From Luteibacter rhizovicinus DSM 16549 (GTDB lineage Bacteria; Pseudomonadota; Gammaproteobacteria; Xanthomonadales; Rhodanobacteraceae), in assembly GCF_001887595.1 (NCBI RefSeq), contig NZ_CP017480.1:2942001-3006000 (forward strand): 64,000 bases of DNA, written 5' to 3'. The notes beneath the pieces were generated by a model that searched no databases, was not told the DNA's origin, and saw only the letters and a program-made list of their open reading frames with translations. Shown here in pieces: positions 37,942-45,344 of this stretch (positions within the stretch are counted from its first letter, which is position 1; each line of letters starts with the position of its first letter). The position numbers and the translations under genes are program-made.

Positions 37942-39426
37942 GTGAGCGAACTCAAGTTCAGCAAGGTCTTCACCCGTACTCTTCTGGTCAGCTGCATCCT
38001 GGCTGCGTCGGTCTCCATGACGGCCTGCAGTGGGCACGGTTCGACGCGATCCGGCGGCGGTTCCTCGGGCTCGGTCAATCCGGGCGGTGCAGGCGGCTCC
38101 GGCGATGGCGGTGGCGGTTCGGGCACCGGCGGCGGAGATGGTGGTGGCACGGGAGGCACGGGCGGTGGCACCGGTGGTACCGGTGGCGGTACCGGCGGTA
38201 CGGGCGGTGGTGATGGCGGCGGCACCGGCGGTGGCGGAACGGGCGGCGGGGGCACCGGTGGCGGCGGAACAGGCGGTGGCGGCACAGGTGGTGGTGGCAC
38301 GGGAGGTGGCGGTACCGGCGGTGGCACGGGCACGGCAGCCCCAAGCAACGCCGTCGGCGCGATCGCGACTGGCGCCGGCAACATCGTGTCCTCGCTCGGC
38401 GGAACGATCTCGGGAATCGGCACGCAGCTGCCCTCGGTGACCGCACTGGGCGGCACGGCCGGCCTGACCAATGCGCTCGGCAGCACCGTCAACGACCTCG
38501 GTGGCGCGGTTACGGCGCTCGGTAACGGCGTCTCCGGTGGAATGGGCCAGATCGGCAATACGCCCAACCCGGTGGGTGGCACCACAGCGAGTCTCGACAA
38601 CGTCGTTGTCGGTGCTGGCAATGCGGTACAGGACCTCGGCGCTGGCGTGGATACCGTGGGTGCGAATACACCGATCAGCCCGATCACCGCGACGGTCGCC
38701 GATGTCGTCCAGACGGCCGGCGGTGGCGTGGTGCAACTAGGCACGCAGCTCGGTGGTGCGCTCGGTTCGTCGCAGGCGAACACGGTGACGCAGCTGGTCA
38801 GCGACGTCGTCACGCCCCTGGCTGTTTCGCTCGGCAGCAGTGCATCGCCGGGCTCGTCCGGCAATCTCGTCGCTGCGACGGGTCTGGCCGCAGGCAATAT
38901 GGCGGGTGGCGTGAGCCAGGGAGTGAATGCGCTGGGCACGACCGTTTCCAACAATGCGGCGCCCGGTGCGCTGGGTGGCCTCTCGCAACCTTTGGGTGGC
39001 GCACTGATCGGCACGGCTGACGTCCTCAGCGTGGCGAGCAACACGCTCACGCATGGTCCCGGCACGGCGGGCCCCAGCAGTGCCACGCCGATTCCCACCA
39101 CGCTCAACGGCGTTCCCGCGTTGATCGATAGCGCCGCCGCCCCGATCACCGCGATTGGTACCGGCGGCCTCAGCGGCCTGGCGCCGGTGACCACTCCGGT
39201 CGCCAATGCGCTGAACAGCGTCGGCAACGGGGTATCCAACGTCGTCAACGCGCCCGCGATCGCACCGGTCACGAACACGCTCAACACGGTCGTCAACAAC
39301 GTGGCTTCCGCAACGGGCCTTTCCACGACCACGGGTACGGGTAGCAATAGCGGCCCCGCCGCAGATCCGGTGAGCAGCCTGCTGGGTCGCCTGAAGAACC
39401 TCGGTAAAGGCAATAACGGCTTGTAA
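37942..39426 (+). CDS. Collagen-like glycine-repeat lipoprotein, probable TPS cargo
   Basis: 494 residues from a GTG. A signal peptide ends at MTAC (probable lipidated Cys29, followed by Ser, which favours the outer membrane). Residues about 45-131 are almost only Gly with Thr, Asp and Ser in a GGGT or GGGGT repeat. Residues about 135-470 hold Ala/Gly/Val/Asn-rich degenerate repeats of about 30 residues (motif like N-x-V-x-x-LG-x-x-V), for example LTNALGSTVNDLGGAVTALG. No haemagglutinin-type TPS domain with NPNL/NPNGI motifs is visible. The tpsB-like gene follows after 79 bp with a hairpin between. Probably a surface-exposed adhesive or matrix protein. Without characterised relatives that I can name, function is inferred from context. 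Confidence 0.72.
   Translation: MSELKFSKVFTRTLLVSCILAASVSMTACSGHGSTRSGGGSSGSVNPGGAGGSGDGGGGSGTGGGDGGGTGGTGGGTGGTGGGTGGTGGGDGGGTGGGGTGGGGTGGGGTGGGGTGGGGTGGGGTGGGTGTAAPSNAVGAIATGAGNIVSSLGGTISGIGTQLPSVTALGGTAGLTNALGSTVNDLGGAVTALGNGVSGGMGQIGNTPNPVGGTTASLDNVVVGAGNAVQDLGAGVDTVGANTPISPITATVADVVQTAGGGVVQLGTQLGGALGSSQANTVTQLVSDVVTPLAVSLGSSASPGSSGNLVAATGLAAGNMAGGVSQGVNALGTTVSNNAAPGALGGLSQPLGGALIGTADVLSVASNTLTHGPGTAGPSSATPIPTTLNGVPALIDSAAAPITAIGTGGLSGLAPVTTPVANALNSVGNGVSNVVNAPAIAPVTNTLNTVVNNVASATGLSTTTGTGSNSGPAADPVSSLLGRLKNLGKGNNGL
38095..38330 (+). repeat. Coding repeat of Gly-Gly-Gly-Thr codons
   Basis: About 235 bp of GGN codons with regularly placed ACN (unit like GGCGGTGGCACA). Seven near-identical 15-base units (GGTGGGG) occur in a row near 38220-38330. 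Such tracts slip easily during replication, so length variation between strains is expected. Confidence 0.85.
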
Positions 39427-39435
39427 TGGCGATCG

Positions 39436-39464
39436 GCGCGGGCAGTGTTCGACGCTGCCCGCGC
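39436..39464 (+). promoter_or_regulatory. Stem-loop between cargo and transporter genes
   Basis: A perfect 10-bp inverted repeat, GCGCGGGCAG (39436-39445) and CTGCCCGCGC (39455-39464), with a 9-base loop. Only a weak T tract follows (TTCGTTGT), so it may attenuate rather than end transcription, giving more cargo than transporter mRNA, or protect the upstream mRNA from 3' decay. Confidence 0.7.
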
Positions 39465-39505
39465 TTCGTTGTACATCGCATAAGTCATCGTTCCAGGGGG
39501 TATAG

Positions 39506-41173
39506 ATGAATCGATGGCTCGGCTGCCTGTTAGGCATGTCCGTCGTGTGTTCCACCCAGGCGCAGGTTCGCGCGCCGGCCAATCCACTCCAGACCCTGCC
39601 GCGGACGGAGGCGCCCAAGGAAGCACCTTCGGTCACAGTGAATGTGCAGGCACCTAACCGGGCATTGGAGGCACTTCTCGCCAGTCACCTCACGCCGACA
39701 CGTTTCGATGTGGTCGGGGTGCGTTCGATTCCCTTCGCCGACGTTGCCGCCGTCTTTGCCCCGATGCGCGGCAAGGATACGAGCGTCGGCCAGCTCGTCG
39801 CGGCAGCGGACAGCGTCACGGCGATGTACAAGAAAAAAGGCTACGCGCTGTCGTTCGCCTTCATCCCTGGCCAGACGTTCGCCGATGGGGTCGTGCGTGT
39901 GACCGTCGTCGAAGGTTATGTTTCCGGGCTCACCGTGCGTGGCGATGCGGGCAACCTCGAAGGCCGCATTCGTGCGATGGCGGCGCATATCGTGGACGAG
40001 CGTCCGCTGCGGCAGGACACCTTCGAACGCTATACGCAACTGCTCGGCGAGTTGCCGGGTGCCAAGGTCGCCGCCAACGTGCCGCCGCCGACCACGACGG
40101 ACGGTGCGACCACGCTCGACCTGGACATTACGCGGCAACGCTATGATGCGAGCTACGGCATGGATCTCAACCATCCGGGCGCCCAAGGCGTGTTCACGGC
40201 GCTGGAGAACGGCGCCACACCCCTGGGCGAACAGCTGAGCGTCTCCACGCTGTTTCCGAACGGCGGCGGCCAGCGGCTGTATTCCGTGGCATGGGTCGAG
40301 CCGATCGGTTCGCGGGGCTGGCAAGGCCGCATCGACGGCAGTCACTACTGGGGCAGTCCCGACACCGACGACCAGCTGCCATCGTATCTCGATCATCGTC
40401 TCGCGCAGGAGCGTCTCGCGCTCACGGCCATCTATCCGCTGCTATTGAGCAACACCAAGCGGCTGAACCTGACCGTGGGTTTCTATGGGTCGACGCAGGA
40501 TGATCGCTATCGCAATGTCGACACGGGCGCGATGATCTCGCTGCGATCGAGCGTGCGCGTGCTCAACGCGGAGCTGTCGTGGTTGAAAGCGACCGAGAAA
40601 CGCAGCTCACAGTTCAGCTTTGCTGTCGCTCATGGATTCGATGGTCTTGGCGCGAGTTCGCGCGTGGCAACGAACTTTGGCGGCTCGCTCGCCGTCGCCA
40701 TGCCCGATATCCAGTTCACCCGCTACACCATGAACCTGGCGTGGTCCGAGCAGTGGGCGCACAAGATCGGCACGGTGATTCGCGCCACCGGGCAGTACAG
40801 CAACAATGCCTTGCCATCGACCGAGCAGATCAACTTCGGCGGTCCGAGCTTCGCTTACGCGTACGACCCGGGCGACGCCGCAGGTGACAGCGGCTGGGCC
40901 GCATCGCTCGAAGTGAACCGGGCGTTCGTCTCGGGAACGCGTTGGGTGAAATCGATCGTGCCGTACGTGGCTTACCAGTCGGCCCGCGTCTATCTCAACG
41001 GTGCGCGGCCCTTGATCGACAAGCTCGACTCGGCGGCGATCGGCCTGCGGCTCTCGGACAACAAGCACTACACCGTCGATTTCGCGCTGGCCCAGCCCAC
41101 CGGCGATCAACCGCCGGAGAGCAACAACCGCAACGTGCGGTGGAACCTGACGTTCAGCTACAAGTTGATGTAA
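39506..41173 (+). CDS. ShlB/FhaC/HecB-type two-partner secretion transporter
   Basis: 555 residues with a signal peptide (about 1-19, ending TQAQ). A POTRA_2-type domain sits at about 60-150 (RFDVVGVRSIPFADVAAVF, VVRVTVVEGYVSGLTVRGD). The rest is a 16-strand Omp85-like barrel (ShlB family) ending in FSYKLM, an outer-membrane C-terminal signature. The L6 motif, VRGY or VRGF in the family, is replaced: the INFGGPSFAYAYDPGDAAGDSGW stretch has AYAY where VRGF is expected. It would move the collagen-like protein encoded upstream across the outer membrane. Family assignment is good; the cargo is an inference from adjacency. Confidence 0.85.
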   Translation: MNRWLGCLLGMSVVCSTQAQVRAPANPLQTLPRTEAPKEAPSVTVNVQAPNRALEALLASHLTPTRFDVVGVRSIPFADVAAVFAPMRGKDTSVGQLVAAADSVTAMYKKKGYALSFAFIPGQTFADGVVRVTVVEGYVSGLTVRGDAGNLEGRIRAMAAHIVDERPLRQDTFERYTQLLGELPGAKVAANVPPPTTTDGATTLDLDITRQRYDASYGMDLNHPGAQGVFTALENGATPLGEQLSVSTLFPNGGGQRLYSVAWVEPIGSRGWQGRIDGSHYWGSPDTDDQLPSYLDHRLAQERLALTAIYPLLLSNTKRLNLTVGFYGSTQDDRYRNVDTGAMISLRSSVRVLNAELSWLKATEKRSSQFSFAVAHGFDGLGASSRVATNFGGSLAVAMPDIQFTRYTMNLAWSEQWAHKIGTVIRATGQYSNNALPSTEQINFGGPSFAYAYDPGDAAGDSGWAASLEVNRAFVSGTRWVKSIVPYVAYQSARVYLNGARPLIDKLDSAAIGLRLSDNKHYTVDFALAQPTGDQPPESNNRNVRWNLTFSYKLM

Positions 41174-41224
41174 CACCGGTGAAACAGGGGGAAGGGACGC
41201 CCCCTTCACGACGGCAGTTGCAGG

Positions 41225-42361
41225 ATGAAACGTCATCCCGCCGCCGAGATCGACATGCCCCTTTCCCTGAGCCCGCCGCCGATTCGCTTCGACGAATCCC
41301 TGGAGCACGTCGAGCCGGATGAGGCCGAGACGGCCGAACAGCTGATCGAGACGCTTACCGGCATCAACCAGACCACCCTCGAACACGAGAAGCACGCGCA
41401 TCGCTCGGTGCATGCCAAGAGCCACGCATTGCTCACGGGGGAATTGATCGTTCCCGACGACCTTCCGCGCGAGCTCGCGCAGGGCATTTTCGCCAGGGCG
41501 GGGCGGTACGGCGTGGCCATGCGTCTGTCGACCGTGCCGGGCGACATCCTCGACGACAGTGTTTCGACACCCCGCGGGATGGCGGTAAAGATCTTCGGCG
41601 TCGATGGCGATCGTCTTCCGGGCAGCGAAGGCGATACGACGCAGGACTTCGTGATGGTGAATGGGCCCGCGTTCTCCGCGCCGACGGCGAAAAAATTCGC
41701 GGGTACGCTGAAGCTGGTCGCGGCGACGACGGATCGTGCGGAAGGTGCGAAGAAAGCGCTGTCCGCGGTCTTGCGTGGCACCGAACGTCTGGTCGAGGCC
41801 TTCGGTGGCAAGAGCGCCACCTTGCTCGCACTTGGCGGCCAGCCGGAGACGAATCCGCTGGGCGACAGCTATTTCAGCCAGGCGCCGCTGCGCTTCGGCG
41901 AGTACGTCGTGAAAGTGTCGATCGCACCTCGCTCACCGAACCTCACGGCGTTGACCGATGCCGAGCTCAACGTCAACGGCAAGCCCAACGGCCTGCGTGA
42001 CGCCATGATCGAGCACTTTGCGCGTGAGGGCGGCGAATGGGATGTGCGCGTGCAGTTCTGCACGGATCTCGAGACCATGCCGATCGAAGACGCGTCGGTG
42101 CCCTGGCCGGAAGAGAAAAGTCCCTACATCGACGTGGCGCGCATCGTCGTGTCGCCGCAGCCGGCGTGGAACGAGGCACGGCGGCTTGCGATCGACGACG
42201 GGCTGGCCTTCAATCCCTGGCACGGCATCGTCGCGCATCGGCCCCTGGGCTCGGTGATGCGCGCGCGCCGGATCGCGTACAAGGTCATGGCGAAGTTTCG
42301 CGCGCACCACAACAAGGTGGCGATCCACGAGCCGAAGATGGTCGACGAGCTTCGGCTCTGA
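41225..42361 (+). CDS. Catalase-family haem protein (small)
   Basis: 378 residues, shorter than true catalases (about 480 or more), like the SrpA/y4iL-type group. Key residues are in place: distal His63 in RSVHAKSHALLTGEL, TPRGMAVKIF, distal Asn146 in DFVMVNGPAF, and a proximal Tyr352 with Arg348 in RARRIAYKVMAKF. It could act on peroxides or as an organic-peroxide-dependent peroxygenase. No signal peptide is seen, so it is probably cytoplasmic. It starts 51 bp after the TpsB-like gene. Confidence 0.82.
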   Translation: MKRHPAAEIDMPLSLSPPPIRFDESLEHVEPDEAETAEQLIETLTGINQTTLEHEKHAHRSVHAKSHALLTGELIVPDDLPRELAQGIFARAGRYGVAMRLSTVPGDILDDSVSTPRGMAVKIFGVDGDRLPGSEGDTTQDFVMVNGPAFSAPTAKKFAGTLKLVAATTDRAEGAKKALSAVLRGTERLVEAFGGKSATLLALGGQPETNPLGDSYFSQAPLRFGEYVVKVSIAPRSPNLTALTDAELNVNGKPNGLRDAMIEHFAREGGEWDVRVQFCTDLETMPIEDASVPWPEEKSPYIDVARIVVSPQPAWNEARRLAIDDGLAFNPWHGIVAHRPLGSVMRARRIAYKVMAKFRAHHNKVAIHEPKMVDELRL

Positions 42362-42382
42362 AACGGGGGCTCTGAACCGGGC

Positions 42383-43135
42383 CTACCAGCCCATGTAGTG
42401 GCCACCGTTGATGGCGAGGTTCGAGCCGGTGATCCAGCTCGAGTCCTCACTGGTCAGGAAGGCCACGGCGTGAGCGATCTCTTCCGGACGACCGAGGCGG
42501 CCCACCGGGATCTGCGAGATGATCTTGGCGCGGATGTCTTCCGGGACAGCCATGACCAGGTCGGTACCCACGTAACCCGGCGAGACCGTATTGACGGTGA
42601 TGCCGAAGCGCGCGTTCTCCTGGGCCAGCGAGATGGTGAAGCCGTGCATGCCGGCCTTGGCGGCTGCATAGTTGGCCTGGCCGTACTGGCCCTTCTGGCC
42701 GTTGATCGAGCTGATCTGGACGATGCGGCCCCATTGGCGCGAGCGCATCCCCTCGATCACCGGGCGGGTCACGTTGAAGACGGCATTGAGGTTGGTGTTG
42801 ACCACGTCCGTCCATTGCTGGAAGTCCATCTTGTGGAACGTGGTGTCACGCGTGATGCCGGCATTGTTGATGAGAATTTCGATCGGGCCGGCGAGATCCT
42901 CGATGCTGCGCACCATGGTGGCGGCGGAAGCAGGATCGGCCACGTCGCCGGGAACCATGACGACGTCGATGCCGTCGCGGATCATGTCTTCCCGCCAGGC
43001 GGCGGCCTTGGCCTCGTCGCGGTAGTTGGTCGCGACGCGATGGCCCTGACGCGCAAGGTAGCGCACGATCGCCGTACCGATGCCGCCCGTGCCGCCGGTC
43101 ACCAGTGCCGTGCGTTGCGTAATGCCTTGCTTCAT
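42383..43135 (-). CDS. phaB: Acetoacetyl-CoA reductase
   Basis: 250 residues, short-chain dehydrogenase. NADPH motif TGGTGGIG near the start, NNAG, catalytic Ser-Tyr-Lys in ISSINGQKGQYGQANYAAAKAG, and the PhaB-type ending SNLAINGGHYMGW. It reduces acetoacetyl-CoA to (R)-3-hydroxybutyryl-CoA for polyhydroxybutyrate. No phaA or phaC gene is in the window, so the pathway genes are scattered. The gene converges with the catalase-like gene. Confidence 0.92.
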   Translation of the reverse strand: MKQGITQRTALVTGGTGGIGTAIVRYLARQGHRVATNYRDEAKAAAWREDMIRDGIDVVMVPGDVADPASAATMVRSIEDLAGPIEILINNAGITRDTTFHKMDFQQWTDVVNTNLNAVFNVTRPVIEGMRSRQWGRIVQISSINGQKGQYGQANYAAAKAGMHGFTISLAQENARFGITVNTVSPGYVGTDLVMAVPEDIRAKIISQIPVGRLGRPEEIAHAVAFLTSEDSSWITGSNLAINGGHYMGW

Positions 43136-43180
43136 CCTCGCCCGTTTCCCGTAGTAGCCCGCTGCGCGGGCAAACGATTG

Positions 43181-44053
43181 TTATAGCGCCCCAATGCCCG
43201 CAAGACTACTGCGGCGGAGCGACGCAGGCTTGAACTCATTCAGCGCAGCGTGAAGCAGATCACGTGGTGTCACGGGGCCTGTCGGTGCCTTCACGCCTAG
43301 TCGATCCAGCGCCACCCGCAGGGCGGGCAGGGGATCGGCCGGGTCGACGGGCAAGGCGGCGGCCGACTTTGAGAGCTTCCGGCCGTCCGCATCCAGCACC
43401 AGGGGAAGATGAAGGTACCCGGGGGTGGGCAGGTCCAGGAGTCGCTGGAGATAGATCTGCCGGGCCGTCGATTCGAGCAGGTCGGCACCGCGCACCACGT
43501 GGGTAATGGCCTGCGCGCCGTCGTCGACCACGCAGGCGAGCTGGTAGGCCCAGAAACCTTCCACGCGGCGGATCACGAAGTCGCCGGCGATGTCGAGCAG
43601 GTTTTCGGCCTGGGGACCCTGTAGGTCGTCGTGCCAGTGGATCGTCTCGTCCGGCGTGCGCAGACGCCATGCTGGCGGCCGGATGGGGTCGGGTGCGGCA
43701 ACGCACTGGCCGTGACGGTGCATGCCGCCGTGGACGGCCAGATCGGCCCGGCTGCACCAGCAAGGGAAGACGTGACCTGACGTCTTGAGCCGTTCGAAGG
43801 CCGCTTCATAGGCGTCGCCACGCTCGGACTGGTACATCACCGGGCCGTCCGGAGACAGGCTGAAGGCTTCGAGGGTGGCCAGGATGGAGGCGGCCGAGCC
43901 AGGAACCTCACGCGGCGGGTCGATGTCCTCGATGCGGACCACCCATTCGCCGCCGGCATGACGGGCGACCAGCCAGCTGCCCACCGCGGCGACCAGTGAG
44001 CCGAAGTGCAGGGCGCCGGTGGGCGACGGGGCGAACCGTCCGCGATAGCTCAT
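43181..44053 (-). CDS. gluQ: Glutamyl-Q tRNA(Asp) synthetase
   Basis: 290 residues from the ATG that gives MSYRGRFAPSPTG; an upstream in-frame start would add 15 residues without a family match. The class I motifs are present as HFGSL (HIGH-like) and KLSKS (KMSKS-like). The tRNA anticodon-binding domain of GluRS is missing, which defines GluQRS. It adds glutamate to queuosine in tRNA-Asp, so it acts after QueA, encoded 16 kb upstream. Confidence 0.95.
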   Translation of the reverse strand: MSYRGRFAPSPTGALHFGSLVAAVGSWLVARHAGGEWVVRIEDIDPPREVPGSAASILATLEAFSLSPDGPVMYQSERGDAYEAAFERLKTSGHVFPCWCSRADLAVHGGMHRHGQCVAAPDPIRPPAWRLRTPDETIHWHDDLQGPQAENLLDIAGDFVIRRVEGFWAYQLACVVDDGAQAITHVVRGADLLESTARQIYLQRLLDLPTPGYLHLPLVLDADGRKLSKSAAALPVDPADPLPALRVALDRLGVKAPTGPVTPRDLLHAALNEFKPASLRRSSLAGIGAL

Positions 44054-44181
44054 AGGGGGACTAGGGACACGAGTTGAGACGTTTCTCACGGCGTGCATGA
44101 CGCGAGGGCGACAGTGTAGGCGATGCCGTCGATCGCCGAGGCGCGCTGGGGCGCCATCCCATGAACGGCGCGGGCTACGGG

Positions 44182-44209
44182 GATTGAATCACAGGCGTTC
44201 GCCCCGAAA
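44182..44209 (+). promoter_or_regulatory. Possible sigma-32 promoter of htpX
   Basis: ATTGAA, about 13 bases, then CCCCGAAA. This resembles the heat-shock pattern CTTGAAA-N13-15-CCCCATNT, though the -10 part is imperfect. It lies about 52 bp before htpX. Confidence 0.4.
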
Positions 44210-44260
44210 ACTCACGCATGAGGCGGCGCCAAACAGACAGCCGCCGTGAGAGAAAAAGAC

Positions 44261-45151
44261 ATGTTCAAACGAATCGGGCTCTTCATCGCGACCAACCTCG
44301 CGGTCATTCTCCTCCTCACCATCGTCTGCCGCGTGCTGGGCATCGACCAATGGGCCGCCCAGCGTGGCATGGGCCTGTCAGGCCTGATCGTCTTCGCCTC
44401 GGTCTTCGGCATGGGCGGTGCGTTTATCTCGCTGGCCATTTCCAAGTGGATGGCCAAGTGGACCACCGGCGCCAAGGTCATCACCCAGCCGGCCAACGAA
44501 ACCGAGCGCTGGCTGGTCGACACCGTGCGCCGCCATGCCGAGAAGGCGGGCATCGGCATGCCCGAGGTGGCGGTCTACGACGCCCCGGAAATGAACGCCT
44601 TCGCCACCGGCATGTCGCGCAACAACGCCCTCGTGGCGGTCAGCAGCGGCCTGCTTCAGCAGATGGACCGGGAACAGGTGTCGGCGGTCCTCGGTCACGA
44701 GATCGGCCACGTCGCCAACGGCGACATGGTCACTCTTACCCTGATCCAGGGCGTGCTCAACACGCTGGTGATCGTGCTGGCCCGAGTGGTCGGCCGAGTG
44801 GTCGACAGCTGGATGAGCGGCGGTCGCGAGCGCGACGGCGAGGGCGGCATCGGCTACTTCGTGGTGGTCATGGTCCTGCAGATCGTTTTCGGCCTGTTCG
44901 CCTCGATCATCGTGTCCTGGTTCTCCCGCTGGCGTGAGTTCCGTGCCGACGCCGCGGGTGCCAACCTGGCTGGCCGCGCCTCCATGATCTCGGCCCTGCA
45001 GCGCCTGTCCGCCAACCACGGCGACACCAGCCTGCCGCAGACCATCCAGGCCTTCGGCATCTCCGGTCACCTCGCCAGCGGCTTCAAGCGCCTGTTCATG
45101 AGCCATCCGCCGATCGAACAGCGTATCGCCGCCCTCCAGGCCGCCCAGTAA
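44261..45151 (+). CDS. htpX: Membrane zinc metalloprotease HtpX
   Basis: 296 residues from the ATG giving MFKRIGLFIATN. Two N-terminal membrane helices (about 5-25 and 38-58), the zinc motif HEIGH in VLGHEIGHVANGDMV (about residue 145), and a second helical hairpin at about 165-215 with the third zinc ligand region REFRADAAGA. It degrades misfolded inner-membrane proteins together with FtsH. A possible heat-shock promoter is upstream; htpG, another stress gene, follows after a REP cluster. Confidence 0.97.
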   Translation: MFKRIGLFIATNLAVILLLTIVCRVLGIDQWAAQRGMGLSGLIVFASVFGMGGAFISLAISKWMAKWTTGAKVITQPANETERWLVDTVRRHAEKAGIGMPEVAVYDAPEMNAFATGMSRNNALVAVSSGLLQQMDREQVSAVLGHEIGHVANGDMVTLTLIQGVLNTLVIVLARVVGRVVDSWMSGGRERDGEGGIGYFVVVMVLQIVFGLFASIIVSWFSRWREFRADAAGANLAGRASMISALQRLSANHGDTSLPQTIQAFGISGHLASGFKRLFMSHPPIEQRIAALQAAQ

Positions 45152-45155
45152 AGAC

Positions 45156-45270
45156 ATGTAGGAGCCGCTTCAGCGGCGAATGAGGGCGATGTGGGAGCCG
45201 CTTCAGCGGCGAAAAGCCAACGGAGCGGTGAAGCTGGAGGCTCCAATCGCCGATAAATCGGCTCCCACAG
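45156..45270. repeat. Three REP-like elements between htpX and htpG
   Basis: Two direct copies (45157-45180 and about 45190-45213, CCGCTTCAGCGG type) and one inverted copy (about 45247-45269, CCGATAAATCGG type). Confidence 0.88.
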
Positions 45271-45303
45271 AAAACAGTCGCTCTTTTTTCAGGGTCCGCC
45301 CGC

Positions 45304-45312
45304 CCCCATAAT
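45304..45312 (+). promoter_or_regulatory. Possible sigma-32 -10 element of htpG
   Basis: CCCCATAAT is a full match to the heat-shock -10 consensus CCCCATNT, 33 bp before the htpG start. The matching -35 (CTTGAAA) is poor: only CTCTTTTTTCA is in range. Confidence 0.5.
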
Positions 45313-45344
45313 CCTGGGCTGTCCTACCCTGAAGGAACGGCGCC

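Noticed and set aside
37908..39626. Pro-rich ORF of 572 codons antisense to the collagen-like gene
   Set aside because: The Pro runs (PPVPPPP) are the reverse reading of the Gly codons. The signal peptide and ribosome context support the plus-strand gene.
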